In this document: piece by piece, positions 1 through 6,135 of the stretch
Layout of the letters: each line of letters starts with the position of its first letter
How positions within the stretch are numbered: position 1 is the first letter of the stretch
NCBI GenBank assembly: GCA_037147235.1
Contig: JBAWVO010000314.1
Location: 1 to 7,426, forward strand
Direction: 5' to 3'
Length of the DNA: 7,426 bases
Origin: JANXQG01 sp037147235
Lineage (GTDB): Bacteria; Planctomycetota; Planctomycetia; Pirellulales; Thermoguttaceae
Translations under genes and position numbers: made by a program
The notes under the pieces: generated by a model
Database searches by the model: none
Told to the model about the DNA's origin: nothing
The model's input: the letters and a program-made list of their open reading frames with translations, nothing else

Positions 1-158
1 ACACTGTTACCACGAAGATAAAAATTGTTCAGGTTATTTTTGCGCGGTCGCTAAGATGAAAAGGCAGCTGCTTCCGCATGTTCAAGCTTCAACGGTAACC
101 ATTTGCGAAGTTCGTTGATCAAGAGCCGTGTAAGCAGCTTTGCAAAGGCATCTAGGAA

Positions 159-1019
159 ATGTCTGCTGTGAAAGACGCTACGATTACAAAATCGAACGCT
201 CCCGCAAACTCGACGTTGCGTCGGTTCTGGCGTGGCCTCCTCTGCACCTTGAGCTTCCTGATCTCGCCGATTGGGCGACTTTGCGGCGGGCGATTGATCA
301 AGCGGATGGAACCGGAACGTCTCGATCGCGGGATGGTGCTGGTGCTGCCGGGCATCGAAGGCCGCAGCTTTCTGAACGTGTCGCTGATGGCCGGCTTGCT
401 CGATGCGGGACTGCCATACGCAATGGAGATTCTGGATTGGACCACCGGTTGCAATTTGCTAGCGATCTACCATCTGCGGGCGTGGGAGCGGAATCATCGA
501 GTCGCTCGTCAGATCGCCGATCGTGTGATCGACTACCGCCGGCAATATCCGGGACGTCCCGTGTGGCTGATCGGTCACTCGGCCGGCGGGGCGATGTCGC
601 TGCTGACGGCTGAGTTTTTACCGGCCGAACAGTCTGTGACCGGGATTGTGCTGCTCGCCCCGGCTATGTCGTCGGAATACTCCTGTGAAGCCGCGATGCA
701 GCGGACCGAACGCGGCATCTGGAACTTTTACTCAGCCGGCGACGTCTGGTTTCTCGGCCTGGGGACGCTGGTGTTTGGCACGTTTGACGGCGTACACTGG
801 CCCGCTTCCGGACGCATCGGCTTCGCACATCGCACCGACCCGAGTCCATCCGCCGAATGCCAGTTGCGGCAGATTCCCTATCGCTTGAGGATGCTCTGGC
901 AGTTCAATTTCGGCGGTCACTTCGGCTGTGTGCATCGGGTCTTTGTAGCAGAAACGATCGGACCGATCTTGCGAGAGGATTCAAAAGACGTGCGTGACTC
1001 TGCTATGCTATGGGCATGA
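159..1019 (+). CDS. Predicted alpha/beta hydrolase (serine esterase/lipase-like)
   Basis: This 286-residue protein has the layout of an alpha/beta hydrolase. The N-terminus is basic with a hydrophobic stretch (about residues 24-38) that could be a membrane anchor. A strand followed by LPGIEG (63-68) fits the oxyanion-hole loop. GHSAGG (139-144) is a clear nucleophile elbow with Ser141 as nucleophile. After it, IVLLAPAMS (163-171) fits the next strand, Asp195 in SAGDVW is a candidate acid, and His254 or His259 in GGHFGCVH is the candidate general base near the C-terminus. These acid and base choices are inferred from order and spacing. The substrate cannot be named; an ester or lipid is likely for this fold. 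The ATG at 159 follows AAGG at 145-148, and AGGAA directly abuts it. The gene's last 12 bases overlap the convergent small gene on the minus strand. The family call is firm, the exact role unknown. Confidence 0.85.
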   Translation: MSAVKDATITKSNAPANSTLRRFWRGLLCTLSFLISPIGRLCGGRLIKRMEPERLDRGMVLVLPGIEGRSFLNVSLMAGLLDAGLPYAMEILDWTTGCNLLAIYHLRAWERNHRVARQIADRVIDYRRQYPGRPVWLIGHSAGGAMSLLTAEFLPAEQSVTGIVLLAPAMSSEYSCEAAMQRTERGIWNFYSAGDVWFLGLGTLVFGTFDGVHWPASGRIGFAHRTDPSPSAECQLRQIPYRLRMLWQFNFGGHFGCVHRVFVAETIGPILREDSKDVRDSAMLWA

Positions 1020-1208
1020 CTGCTGAGAAGCGGACCGACAATCCGCCTCATGGGTCTCGGGCCACGACACTCGATAGACGACGGAACGGCCATCTTCGCC
1101 CATTTCCTGGTCTCTTGGTACCGGAGAATTCCTCCGGCAAATGCCGCGTTCGCCTTGCAGTAGTTGCCAGAATCGACAGTTCTTGCAGCGTTCGATCTGT
1201 TCGCCCAC
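1008..1208 (-). CDS. Small cysteine-rich, probably zinc-binding protein (66 aa)
   Basis: This short protein has a C-x2-C pair (Cys8, Cys11, in CKNCRFW), a third cysteine at 24 in GICRR and a fourth at 57 in a WPETHEADC context; a last one is at 65. The pattern CxxCxFW...G.CRR..P...WP.T...DC matches a widespread type of small uncharacterised bacterial protein that probably holds one metal ion; the zinc role is inferred. The frame is open up to a GTG at 1253. I prefer the GTG at 1208 because a full GGAGGAG lies 8 bases upstream of it (1217-1223), whereas nothing comparable precedes 1253. The gene converges on the alpha/beta hydrolase gene and overlaps its 3' end by 12 bases, with no terminator between them. 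Gene reality is supported by the cysteine spacing and the ribosome binding site; function is unknown. Confidence 0.7.
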   Translation of the reverse strand: MGEQIERCKNCRFWQLLQGERGICRRNSPVPRDQEMGEDGRSVVYRVSWPETHEADCRSASQQSCP

Positions 1209-1216
1209 GTTGCGAA

Positions 1217-1223
1217 CTCCTCC
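1217..1223 (-). promoter_or_regulatory. Ribosome binding site that fixes the start of the cysteine-rich gene
   Basis: On the minus strand the sequence reads GGAGGAG, a near-perfect Shine-Dalgarno element, 8 bases before the GTG at 1208-1206. It lies inside the longer version of the reading frame (GTG at 1253), so it argues for the 66-residue form over the 81-residue form. Confidence 0.6.
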
Positions 1224-1262
1224 TGGTGCAATTGGGAATGCCACGACAGTCACGTCGCTGAA

Positions 1263-1412
1263 CTATAACGGCCTTCTACCGGATAATCGCGTTTCTCGCT
1301 GCCAACCATAGTATACGGCCACATCGATGACTCTGACAATCGGGCGGCAGGAGGGCATTTTCTGACAGTGACGGCACATTTTGTTATCAAGAACAAAGTC
1401 CGGCGATTCCAT
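1263..1412 (-). CDS. Possible 49-aa cysteine-rich mini-protein
   Basis: A short frame starts at an ATG (1412-1410) and ends at TAG (1265-1263). The product begins MESPDFVLDNKMCRHC and continues with QKMPSCRP. Its three cysteines, at 13, 16 and 22 (C-x2-C-x5-C), look like part of a metal-binding knuckle. It lies 54 bases upstream of the other cysteine-rich gene on the same strand, which suggests a co-transcribed pair. Against it: no good Shine-Dalgarno element precedes either the ATG at 1412 or the internal ATG at 1379, and the C-terminal third (YYGWQRETRLSGRRPL) has no recognisable feature. A stop codon at 1455-1457 limits any upstream extension, with no other usual start in between. It may be a real small gene or the remnant of one. 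Confidence 0.35.
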   Translation of the reverse strand: MESPDFVLDNKMCRHCQKMPSCRPIVRVIDVAVYYGWQRETRLSGRRPL

Positions 1413-1520
1413 CTCAGGAACTGGCCTAGCGGTTGTTTCAGCCCGTTCACAACCTCAACACGAATCCACCGGACCAAGTCTTTATGGCTGCCAGGACGAC
1501 TTGGAAGGTATTGCTGACCA

Positions 1521-1536
1521 GAAGCCCTGAGGCTTC
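1521..1536 (-). terminator. Short hairpin after the SmpA/OmlA-domain gene
   Basis: GAAGCC and GGCTTC form a perfect 6-bp stem around a 4-base loop, 6 bases past the stop codon of the minus-strand gene ending at 1543. No T-run follows on the minus strand, so it is at best a weak or factor-assisted terminator, or a 3'-end stabilising hairpin. Confidence 0.3.
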
Positions 1537-1542
1537 GAGGAG

Positions 1543-2130
1543 TCAGTTGCCGTACATGTCTGTCACGCGGCCGTTCGGCCCAAAGTTGACGCCGAACCGG
1601 TAGCCATCGTACGAGTCGATCCAGTAGATCCAGGTTTCTCCGTCATTGTTCTTGTTGCGTTGATGCGGCATGCCCAGAATCGCCTTCACTTCGTCGCCAG
1701 ACATGCCTTCCATTATTTGTTTGCTGGCAGAGCTTCCAAGCGGACGTTTGTCGTAACCGACGATATGGGTGGAATAGCAAAAGATTGGGAGCAGGCAACT
1801 TACGAGCAAAAGCAGGCATCCCGCACATCGCTTGCCTACTGACGACTTACCTCGCAGCAATCGTGCTCCGAGAATGATTCCGACTGCGGAAATCGCCAGG
1901 ACGACCGCCCAGACAATCAGCAGACGTTGTAGAGCGTGACCAGCAGTCCAGTCTGGCGTTGCGAGGATGACCATGATTTGATCCTTTGTAAGCCAGTCTA
2001 CATCCTCCAAGGCATGCGAGCAACCTGCGGTCAAGTCAGGCCGGCAATACTCTATTCCTGGGGCATCACAACGTACAGGCGGATACCCCGATTCGCCTGA
2101 AATTATTTTCGTAATTTCTTGGCAATTCAT
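1543..2130 (-). CDS. Two-helix membrane protein with C-terminal SmpA/OmlA (BamE-like) domain
   Basis: The product is 195 residues from the chosen start. Residues 1-65 are a cytosolic-looking segment with scattered cysteines (3, 21, 29, 37). Two hydrophobic helices follow, at about 69-92 and 102-120. The C-terminal part (about 128-195) has the signature of small SmpA/OmlA-type modules: a helix in which GMSGDEVKAILGMP plays the usual 'G.s..eV...lG.P' role, then WIYWID, a YRFGVNF strand and GPNGRVTDMY, a typical final hairpin. In Bam-complex lipoproteins this module sits in the periplasm; here there is no lipobox and the domain is tethered by helices, so it is not BamE itself. The frame extends upstream to 2223, but the ATG at 2130 is preceded by AGGGG about 9 bases away and avoids the repeat array, so I use it. 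It is transcribed divergently from the PEP-CTERM genes. Function unknown. Confidence 0.7.
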   Translation of the reverse strand: MNCQEITKIISGESGYPPVRCDAPGIEYCRPDLTAGCSHALEDVDWLTKDQIMVILATPDWTAGHALQRLLIVWAVVLAISAVGIILGARLLRGKSSVGKRCAGCLLLLVSCLLPIFCYSTHIVGYDKRPLGSSASKQIMEGMSGDEVKAILGMPHQRNKNNDGETWIYWIDSYDGYRFGVNFGPNGRVTDMYGN

Positions 2131-2196
2131 GGTGACTGCCCCTACTGAGGGAAATTGACCCCATTGCTGGTTGTATAAATGGCATGAAATAGGGCG

Positions 2197-2262
2197 AGCT
2201 TCCACAGAGCTTCCACAGATCACCCCCAGATCTTCTATAGATCGTCCACAGATCGTCCGCAG
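2197..2262. repeat. Six tandem copies of an 11-bp repeat in a divergent intergenic region
   Basis: Six units of exactly 11 bases follow each other without gaps: AGCTTCCACAG twice (2197-2207, 2208-2218), ATCACCCCCAG (2219-2229), ATCTTCTATAG (2230-2240), ATCGTCCACAG (2241-2251) and ATCGTCCGCAG (2252-2262). The consensus is A(G/T)C(T/G)TCCACAG. The array begins 67 bases upstream of the minus-strand gene starting at 2130 and ends 83 bases upstream of the PEP-CTERM gene starting at 2345. Because 11 bases is about one helical turn, all units face the same side of the DNA, which would suit cooperative binding of a protein. It could also be a simple slippage-prone minisatellite with no role. Confidence 0.75.
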
Positions 2263-2344
2263 ACAGGCTTGTAAGCAGGAAGCATACTAGAAACAAGATG
2301 GTCTCTGTGGCTCATTGAGATTTTACAACCTGAGGCGAGAACGA

Positions 2345-3031
2345 ATGTTTAGCAGAACGGTGATTCGAGGACTGTTGACGGTGGCATTGATGATGACGAT
2401 GCTGAGCGGGACGGTGATGGCGGATGTCATTTTTCCTTCAGGCTTGGCTTCCGGCTCACAGTACCAGATTGCCTTCCTTACGGCTGGCAGTACGAGTGGG
2501 ACGAGTGGTTTGCAAAGCTACTACAACAATTTCGTAACGGAGGAGGCAGCACCTCTGACGGTCATGCTCCCAAGCGGCACCACATGGAGGGCGATAACGT
2601 CCACTACGGGCAACCACGCCGCAAATAAAAATGTAAATGCTTCAAGCCTGCCAATCTACAACACTCATGGCCAGCGTGTTACTAGTCAGTGGGGCCTCTG
2701 GAGCGGGACTTTGGTGAACCCGATAAATTTTGACCAGTTCGGTGTCCTCGATGACGCTCTGGAGGTTTGGACCGGCTCGACATATGACGGCTCTGCGATG
2801 CTCGACAACTCGCTCGGTCAGGTAGCCCCATCGGTCGGCCACCCTAGTAACATGGACTACAATCGGTGGATTTCGTTCGGCAACTCCGAATTCGCGTATC
2901 ACACCCTGCCGGTCTACGCTTTATCCTCCCCGATCACCGTCGTCCCTGAACCCTCGTCTCTCGCTCTCCTCGGCGTCGGTATGATAGGGCTGCTGGGCTA
3001 CGGTTGGAGAAGGCGGAAGCATTCAGCGTGA
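2345..3031 (+). CDS. Secreted PEP-CTERM sorting-domain protein
   Basis: The 228-residue product has a signal peptide (basic MFSRTVIRG, hydrophobic 10-20, likely cleavage after VMA at 26) and a C-terminal PEP-CTERM tail: VPEPS at 200-204, a hydrophobic helix to about 220, then WRRRK. Such tails are recognised by an exosortase, which cuts and probably anchors or releases the protein at the cell surface. The middle is rich in Ser, Thr, Gly and aromatics; motifs such as WRAI (81-84), PIYNTHG (103-109), LWSGTL (118-123) and VWTGS (141-145) recall a recurring exported PEP-CTERM family, seen from memory only. The frame opens at a TTG (2315), but the ATG at 2345 is preceded by GAGG (2332-2335) and begins the signal peptide properly. 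It is followed after 54 bases by a second PEP-CTERM gene with the same AGGCGAGA leader sequence. Molecular function is unknown. Confidence 0.85.
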   Translation: MFSRTVIRGLLTVALMMTMLSGTVMADVIFPSGLASGSQYQIAFLTAGSTSGTSGLQSYYNNFVTEEAAPLTVMLPSGTTWRAITSTTGNHAANKNVNASSLPIYNTHGQRVTSQWGLWSGTLVNPINFDQFGVLDDALEVWTGSTYDGSAMLDNSLGQVAPSVGHPSNMDYNRWISFGNSEFAYHTLPVYALSSPITVVPEPSSLALLGVGMIGLLGYGWRRRKHSA

Positions 3032-3085
3032 CATTCAGTAGCAACGATTTCTAATTCATTTATCACCAGAAGCAAGGCGAGAGAC

Positions 3086-4138
3086 ATGAGATTGAACAAA
3101 CTGAGTTCGATGATTTTTGCGGTAGCAATAGTGGCCTCTGCCGTGGCAGTGCAGGCGGACCAGGTCACGATTGATCTGGTGCCTGTGGGCGACGCGGGGA
3201 ACGCGGCCGATTCAACCGGATACGGATCGGTTTCCTACAACTATAATATTGGCACCTACGAAGTGACGGCGGGTCAGTACACCGCTTTCCTCAACGCGGT
3301 GGCCGCTTCGTCGGATGACAACGCCTTGTACAACGTGAAAATGTGGGAGGATCCATTATACGGATGTAAGATCGAGCGGAGTGTTTTGTCCAACCACTAT
3401 GTGTACAGCGTAGCCTCGGAATACGCGAACAGGCCGGTAAACTATGTCTCTTTTGGCGATGCGATGCGTTTTACCAACTGGCTGCAAAACGGCCAGCCAA
3501 CCGGAACCCAGACCAACAGCACAACAGAGGACGGTGCCTATTTCGTCAATGGAGCGACAAGCGATGCGGACTTGCTAGCGGTTAACCGCAAAACGGATTG
3601 GAAGTGGGCGGTGACCAGCGAGAACGAATGGTATAAGGCTGCGTACTACGATCCAAACAAGAGTGGCATGGGAGTTGTGGGATACTGGGACTATCCGACG
3701 AAGAGTAACACGGCCCCCGGACGCGACATGGCTGATCCCTTGGGCAACAACGCCAATTGTCCACTTACGGATTCACCCGCATTCCCATTCCTGACCCCGA
3801 TTGACTCACCGTATTATGCTACGGAGGTGGGCCAGTTTCAAAAGTCTGCTGGCCCCTACGGCACGTTCGATCAGGGCGGCAATGTCTGGGAGTGGAATGA
3901 ATCTCGGTGGGTGAATTATCAGGGGAAGGATGTTCGTGGGGTGCGCGGCGGGGCATTCGACGATCCTCAGTATGGCCTGCATGCAAATACGCGTATTGGG
4001 TTTGCTTCCCCGTCGCTCGAGCACTTCGATATGGGTTTCCGCGTTGCAAGTGTTCCTGAACCCTCGACCCTCGCCCTGCTCAGCGTCGGCATCATCGGCC
4101 TACTCGGTTTCGCATGGCGACGACGCAAACCAGCCTAA
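3086..4138 (+). CDS. Secreted FGE-sulfatase (SUMF1-like) domain protein with PEP-CTERM tail
   Basis: The 350-residue protein carries a signal peptide (cleavage likely after VQA at 24), a formylglycine-generating-enzyme-type domain (about 27-322) and a PEP-CTERM tail (VPEPS 323-327, hydrophobic helix, WRRRKPA). Domain landmarks are IGTYEVTAGQYTAFLN (55-70), RPVNYVSFGDAMRFTNWL (116-133), SENEWYKAAYYDP (178-190), FDQGGNVWEW (261-270), RGVRGGAF (284-291) and the closing GFRVAS (317-322). True FGE enzymes need cysteines after the RGG motif; here that stretch (288-306) has none, and the only mature cysteines are 94 and 225, so sulfatase activation is very unlikely. A surface binding or structural role is more plausible, as in other PEP-CTERM proteins of this fold. 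The ATG at 3086 follows AAGG at 3074-3077. It probably shares a transcript with the preceding PEP-CTERM gene, 54 bases away. Confidence 0.9.
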   Translation: MRLNKLSSMIFAVAIVASAVAVQADQVTIDLVPVGDAGNAADSTGYGSVSYNYNIGTYEVTAGQYTAFLNAVAASSDDNALYNVKMWEDPLYGCKIERSVLSNHYVYSVASEYANRPVNYVSFGDAMRFTNWLQNGQPTGTQTNSTTEDGAYFVNGATSDADLLAVNRKTDWKWAVTSENEWYKAAYYDPNKSGMGVVGYWDYPTKSNTAPGRDMADPLGNNANCPLTDSPAFPFLTPIDSPYYATEVGQFQKSAGPYGTFDQGGNVWEWNESRWVNYQGKDVRGVRGGAFDDPQYGLHANTRIGFASPSLEHFDMGFRVASVPEPSTLALLSVGIIGLLGFAWRRRKPA

Positions 4139-4161
4139 GCCCCACAACAACAGTCACAATC

Positions 4162-4199
4162 GAAACGAGTCACCAATTACGGTGGCCCGCTCTCGTTTC
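4162..4199 (+). terminator. Hairpin after the PEP-CTERM gene pair, possible terminator
   Basis: GAAACGAG (4162-4169) pairs with CTCGTTTC (4192-4199), enclosing a smaller CACC/GGTG hairpin (4171-4174 with 4181-4184) and an asymmetric internal loop. It starts 24 bases after the stop codon at 4138. The 3' arm ends in GTTTCC rather than a clean T-run, so termination strength is uncertain. Confidence 0.4.
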
Positions 4200-4349
4200 C
4201 TGCTACCAGTCCGCAAGCCGCTTCTTGCAGCTTCGATATTTCCGCAGTTCCTTGCGAACCGAACGCGTTCCGCACATGTGCCCTGTCGAGGCATGCCAGT
4301 CGGATGATTGGGCCTTTGTCTGCTTAGGCAACGCTTTGAATCGAAGAGC

Positions 4350-4716
4350 ATGACGGAAGAGATCGCCATACCCTCCGTGAGCTTCTTGGAGGCATTCTGG
4401 AGGCAGTTTGGGTCTTGGATGACCTCCGGGGCCTTAGTAGGCAGGAAAGCTCGCCAGAAGCACGCTGGGACGCTGTAGGGGCACGAGGGCACTGCTGCCC
4501 CCACCAACCTTCAATGTTACGCTTGAAGGATGGCCGCACAGCCTCCGCACCTGCGACACCCTTTCGGGCATCTTCGGAGCAACGATGCTGCTGGTGATGT
4601 CTTTCATCTTCGTGACAACCGGCAGGACCAAGAGGATCATCGCCGGGGCCACAATCGTCCTCGGTCTGTGGGTCATGGTGTTCTCGCTGGCCATGCTGGT
4701 TTTGCCGCACCTGTAG
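4350..4716 (+). pseudogene. Small membrane-protein gene apparently split by a frameshift
   Basis: Two adjoining frames each look coded. The first starts at ATG 4350 (MTEEIAIPSVSFLEAF, then WRQFGSWMTSGALVG) and stops at TAG 4476-4478. The second is open from 4441 to TAG 4714-4716 and encodes two hydrophobic helices separated by a basic turn (GRTKR): roughly LSGIFGATMLLVMSFIFV and IIAGATIVLGLWVMVF plus a short tail. Both parts strongly favour G or C at third codon positions, and the second has no ATG, GTG or TTG before 4585. One base of frame change between about 4441 and 4478 would join them into a protein of about 120 residues with a possible third helix. Alternatives are a genuine 43-residue two-helix protein from ATG 4585 (GGAG lies 5 bases upstream, rather close) or a sequencing error. 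I do not recognise the family. Confidence 0.4.
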
Positions 4717-4757
4717 CGTTCCGGTGGTGTGCAATAAATGCCGTTGCGGAAGTTGGC

Positions 4758-4786
4758 TTGCCCGCAAATGGCATCCGGCGTAACAT
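4758..4786 (+). promoter_or_regulatory. Candidate promoter for the exported cysteine hydrolase
   Basis: TTGCCC (4758-4763) and TAACAT (4781-4786) are separated by 17 bases and match the housekeeping -35 and -10 boxes at 4 of 6 positions each. Transcription would start near 4793, giving a leader of about 40 bases. The match is modest, and planctomycete promoters are poorly defined. Confidence 0.25.
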
Positions 4787-4831
4787 TATCTGACCGAGAT
4801 CGTAAGAGGCTACGAAGAAGGAGACAGAACC

Positions 4832-5470
4832 ATGCCAAGATACTTCAAGTTGCTCATTATTCTGATCGCTTTTGCATCTCTACCCTGCCGTGCCGAAGAG
4901 ATTTCGCCGGCTGGCCGATCGCTGGCCCAGAAGCTCGACGCTATGGATGTTGAACATCTTTGGCTCGCGAAGGAGACGGTGAGTTGGAAGACTGGCAAGC
5001 CACTGGCCAAGCAAACGGGAGCGAGTGGCACACATTGCAGTGCCTTTGTTGCGGCGGCCTGCATGCGATTGGGCGTTTATATCCTTCGTCCGCCTGAGCA
5101 CGCGACCACGCTGCTGGCTAATGCCCAGTACGATTGGCTCTATCAATCCGGTAAAGAACATGGAAAACAATATGGATGGACATGGTTACGCGACGGGCAG
5201 CGGGCACAGTACTTTGCCAATCAGGGCAATCTCGTCGTGGCCGTTTACAAGGAAAGAGATCCCAGGCATCCCGGCCACATTGCCATCGTTCGCCCCAGCA
5301 CGAAGAGTGACGAGCTGATTGACGCCGAAGGTCCGCAGATCATCCAGGCGGGGGTTCACAATGCCCGCAATATGAGCCTGAAGCAGGGGTTCATCCACCA
5401 TCCGGACGCCTGGGGAAAGAAAGAAGTACGTTACTACGCCCATAAGGTTGAGACGGACACGGCGGAGTGA
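4832..5470 (+). CDS. Exported NlpC/P60- or CHAP-like cysteine hydrolase
   Basis: The product (212 residues) has a signal peptide (hydrophobic residues 6-17, likely cleavage after CRA at 21) and a single catalytic-type domain. THCSAFVAAACMRLGV (67-82) is the helix that carries the nucleophile Cys69 in papain-like peptidoglycan hydrolases. GHIAIV (148-153) supplies the general base His149 on a strand, and the polar segment from Gln172 to Asn177 (QAGVHN) may hold the third residue. The order Cys then His, with no other domain, fits a stand-alone amidase or endopeptidase acting on peptide crosslinks in the periplasm; planctomycetes do have thin peptidoglycan. The ATG at 4832 sits 8 bases after AAGGAG (4818-4823), the best ribosome binding site on this strand. 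No cell-wall binding module, partner inhibitor or operon mate is visible. The superfamily call is good; the substrate is inferred. Confidence 0.75.
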   Translation: MPRYFKLLIILIAFASLPCRAEEISPAGRSLAQKLDAMDVEHLWLAKETVSWKTGKPLAKQTGASGTHCSAFVAAACMRLGVYILRPPEHATTLLANAQYDWLYQSGKEHGKQYGWTWLRDGQRAQYFANQGNLVVAVYKERDPRHPGHIAIVRPSTKSDELIDAEGPQIIQAGVHNARNMSLKQGFIHHPDAWGKKEVRYYAHKVETDTAE

Positions 5471-6059
5471 GGCGGCCGGTATAAGCGATGGGAGGCGATG
5501 AAGTTGGAGGTGGGGCGACAGCGTGACGTCGATGTTGAGCTAGCGGGAAGCCAAGTCCGTTAATCGGCCGTGACATCGATCTCAACGAGACCTGCGGTTC
5601 GGGCAGCACATTGCAGTCGCTGGCAACGAGGGCGATGCCGTGTAGTTCGGTATTGGCCCGTAGACTCGCATACCACACGTCGAGCACCGTTAGATTTTCA
5701 TGTTGAGATGAAATAGTGGGCTGGCAAATGTTTGAAGCTGTATACTCCTTCCTTACTTACTATCGTAAGTAAGTAAGTCTGGGAATTTTTTATCTATTCC
5801 AAGCAAGTGATCTGAAAATTCCAGCCGTTCTCGATCCTTGGCTTTCCCAGCCTAATAGTTCGACCTGAACCCTAGTGGCCCACAAGTGGTATAGACAGCC
5901 ACCCAGACGAAGCAGAAGGCCCTCTGGAGCGATGTTTGGGGCAAACCTGGTCAAATGAGCCACTTCGACGGCTAGAGCCTTAAATGGCCTGTTTTCGAGG
6001 TCGATGGAGAAACCTACCTGAATCTCGATTTTCTAATGCAGGAGCGAGGTCAAAGAAAC
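5471..6059. other. Gene-poor stretch with possible gene relics
   Basis: No frame here has a start, ribosome binding site and length that convince me. Protein-like fragments do occur. On the minus strand from about 5687 to 5571, VLDVWYASLRANTELHG continues with IALVASDCNVLPEPQ. On the plus strand near 5895-5966 there is KALWSDVWGKPGQMSHFDG. On the plus strand from 5974 to the stop at 6074 there is WPVFEVDGETYLNLDFLMQ. Each lacks a credible start or is closed by nearby stops, which fits decaying genes. A perfect inverted repeat at 5752-5773 is listed separately. Confidence 0.5.
5752..5773. repeat. Perfect inverted repeat built on GTAA tetramers
   Basis: CTTACTTAC (5752-5760) and GTAAGTAAG (5765-5773) are perfect complements around the loop TATC; a further TAAG follows, so the right arm is a run of GTAA-type tetramers. 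Six T bases occur at 5786-5791, but 12 bases after the stem, too far for a standard terminator, and the stem is AT-rich. It could be an operator or a weak RNA hairpin. Confidence 0.5.
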
Positions 6060-6084
6060 GGCCCGGTGGCGTAACCACCGGGCC
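6060..6084 (-). terminator. Strong rho-independent terminator
   Basis: GGCCCGGTGG (6060-6069) and CCACCGGGCC (6075-6084) form a perfect 10-bp GC-rich stem with a 5-base loop. Read on the minus strand the hairpin is followed by GTTTCTTT, the expected T-rich tail, and it lies about 50 bases past the stop codon of the minus-strand gene ending at 6136. No T-run follows on the plus strand, so the direction is minus. Confidence 0.8.
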
Positions 6085-6105
6085 ATGTGACCCTATTGTC
6101 AATCT

Positions 6106-6129
6106 ATACCGCGACAACAGCGTCGGTAT
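6106..6129. repeat. Bulged hairpin directly after the stop codon of the minus-strand gene
   Basis: ATACCGCGAC (6106-6115) and GTCGGTAT (6122-6129) pair over 8 bp with a 2-base bulge. It stands between the stop codon at 6136-6138 and the strong terminator at 6060-6084, and may stabilise the transcript end. Confidence 0.35.
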
Positions 6130-6135
6130 CTTGAG

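Noticed and set aside
1..158. A minus-strand frame ending TAG near 56 reads protein-like (LLINELRKWLPLKLEH then AEAAAFSS).
   Set aside because: It has only a TTG start without a ribosome binding site, would be about 23 residues, and its upstream extension runs antisense through the hydrolase start. I see no supported feature in this stretch.
1250..1477. A 75-codon minus-strand frame overlapping the start of the cysteine-rich gene.
   Set aside because: It is out of frame with the cysteine-rich mini-ORF, shows no recognisable domain, and its overlap depends on the unlikely GTG at 1253.
2155..2179. TTGACC followed by TATAAA as a promoter for the PEP-CTERM genes.
   Set aside because: The spacing is only 13 bases, too short for a normal -35/-10 pair.
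2197..2262. The TCCACA core of the 11-bp repeats as DnaA boxes and a replication origin.
   Set aside because: The units lack the TTAT half of a DnaA box, and no dnaA, dnaN, gyrB or AT-rich unwinding region is near.
4434..4838. Long minus-strand frames (134 and 147 codons) opposite the membrane-protein gene.
   Set aside because: Their hydrophobic segments mirror the plus-strand helices, and the frames show no domain or ribosome binding site.
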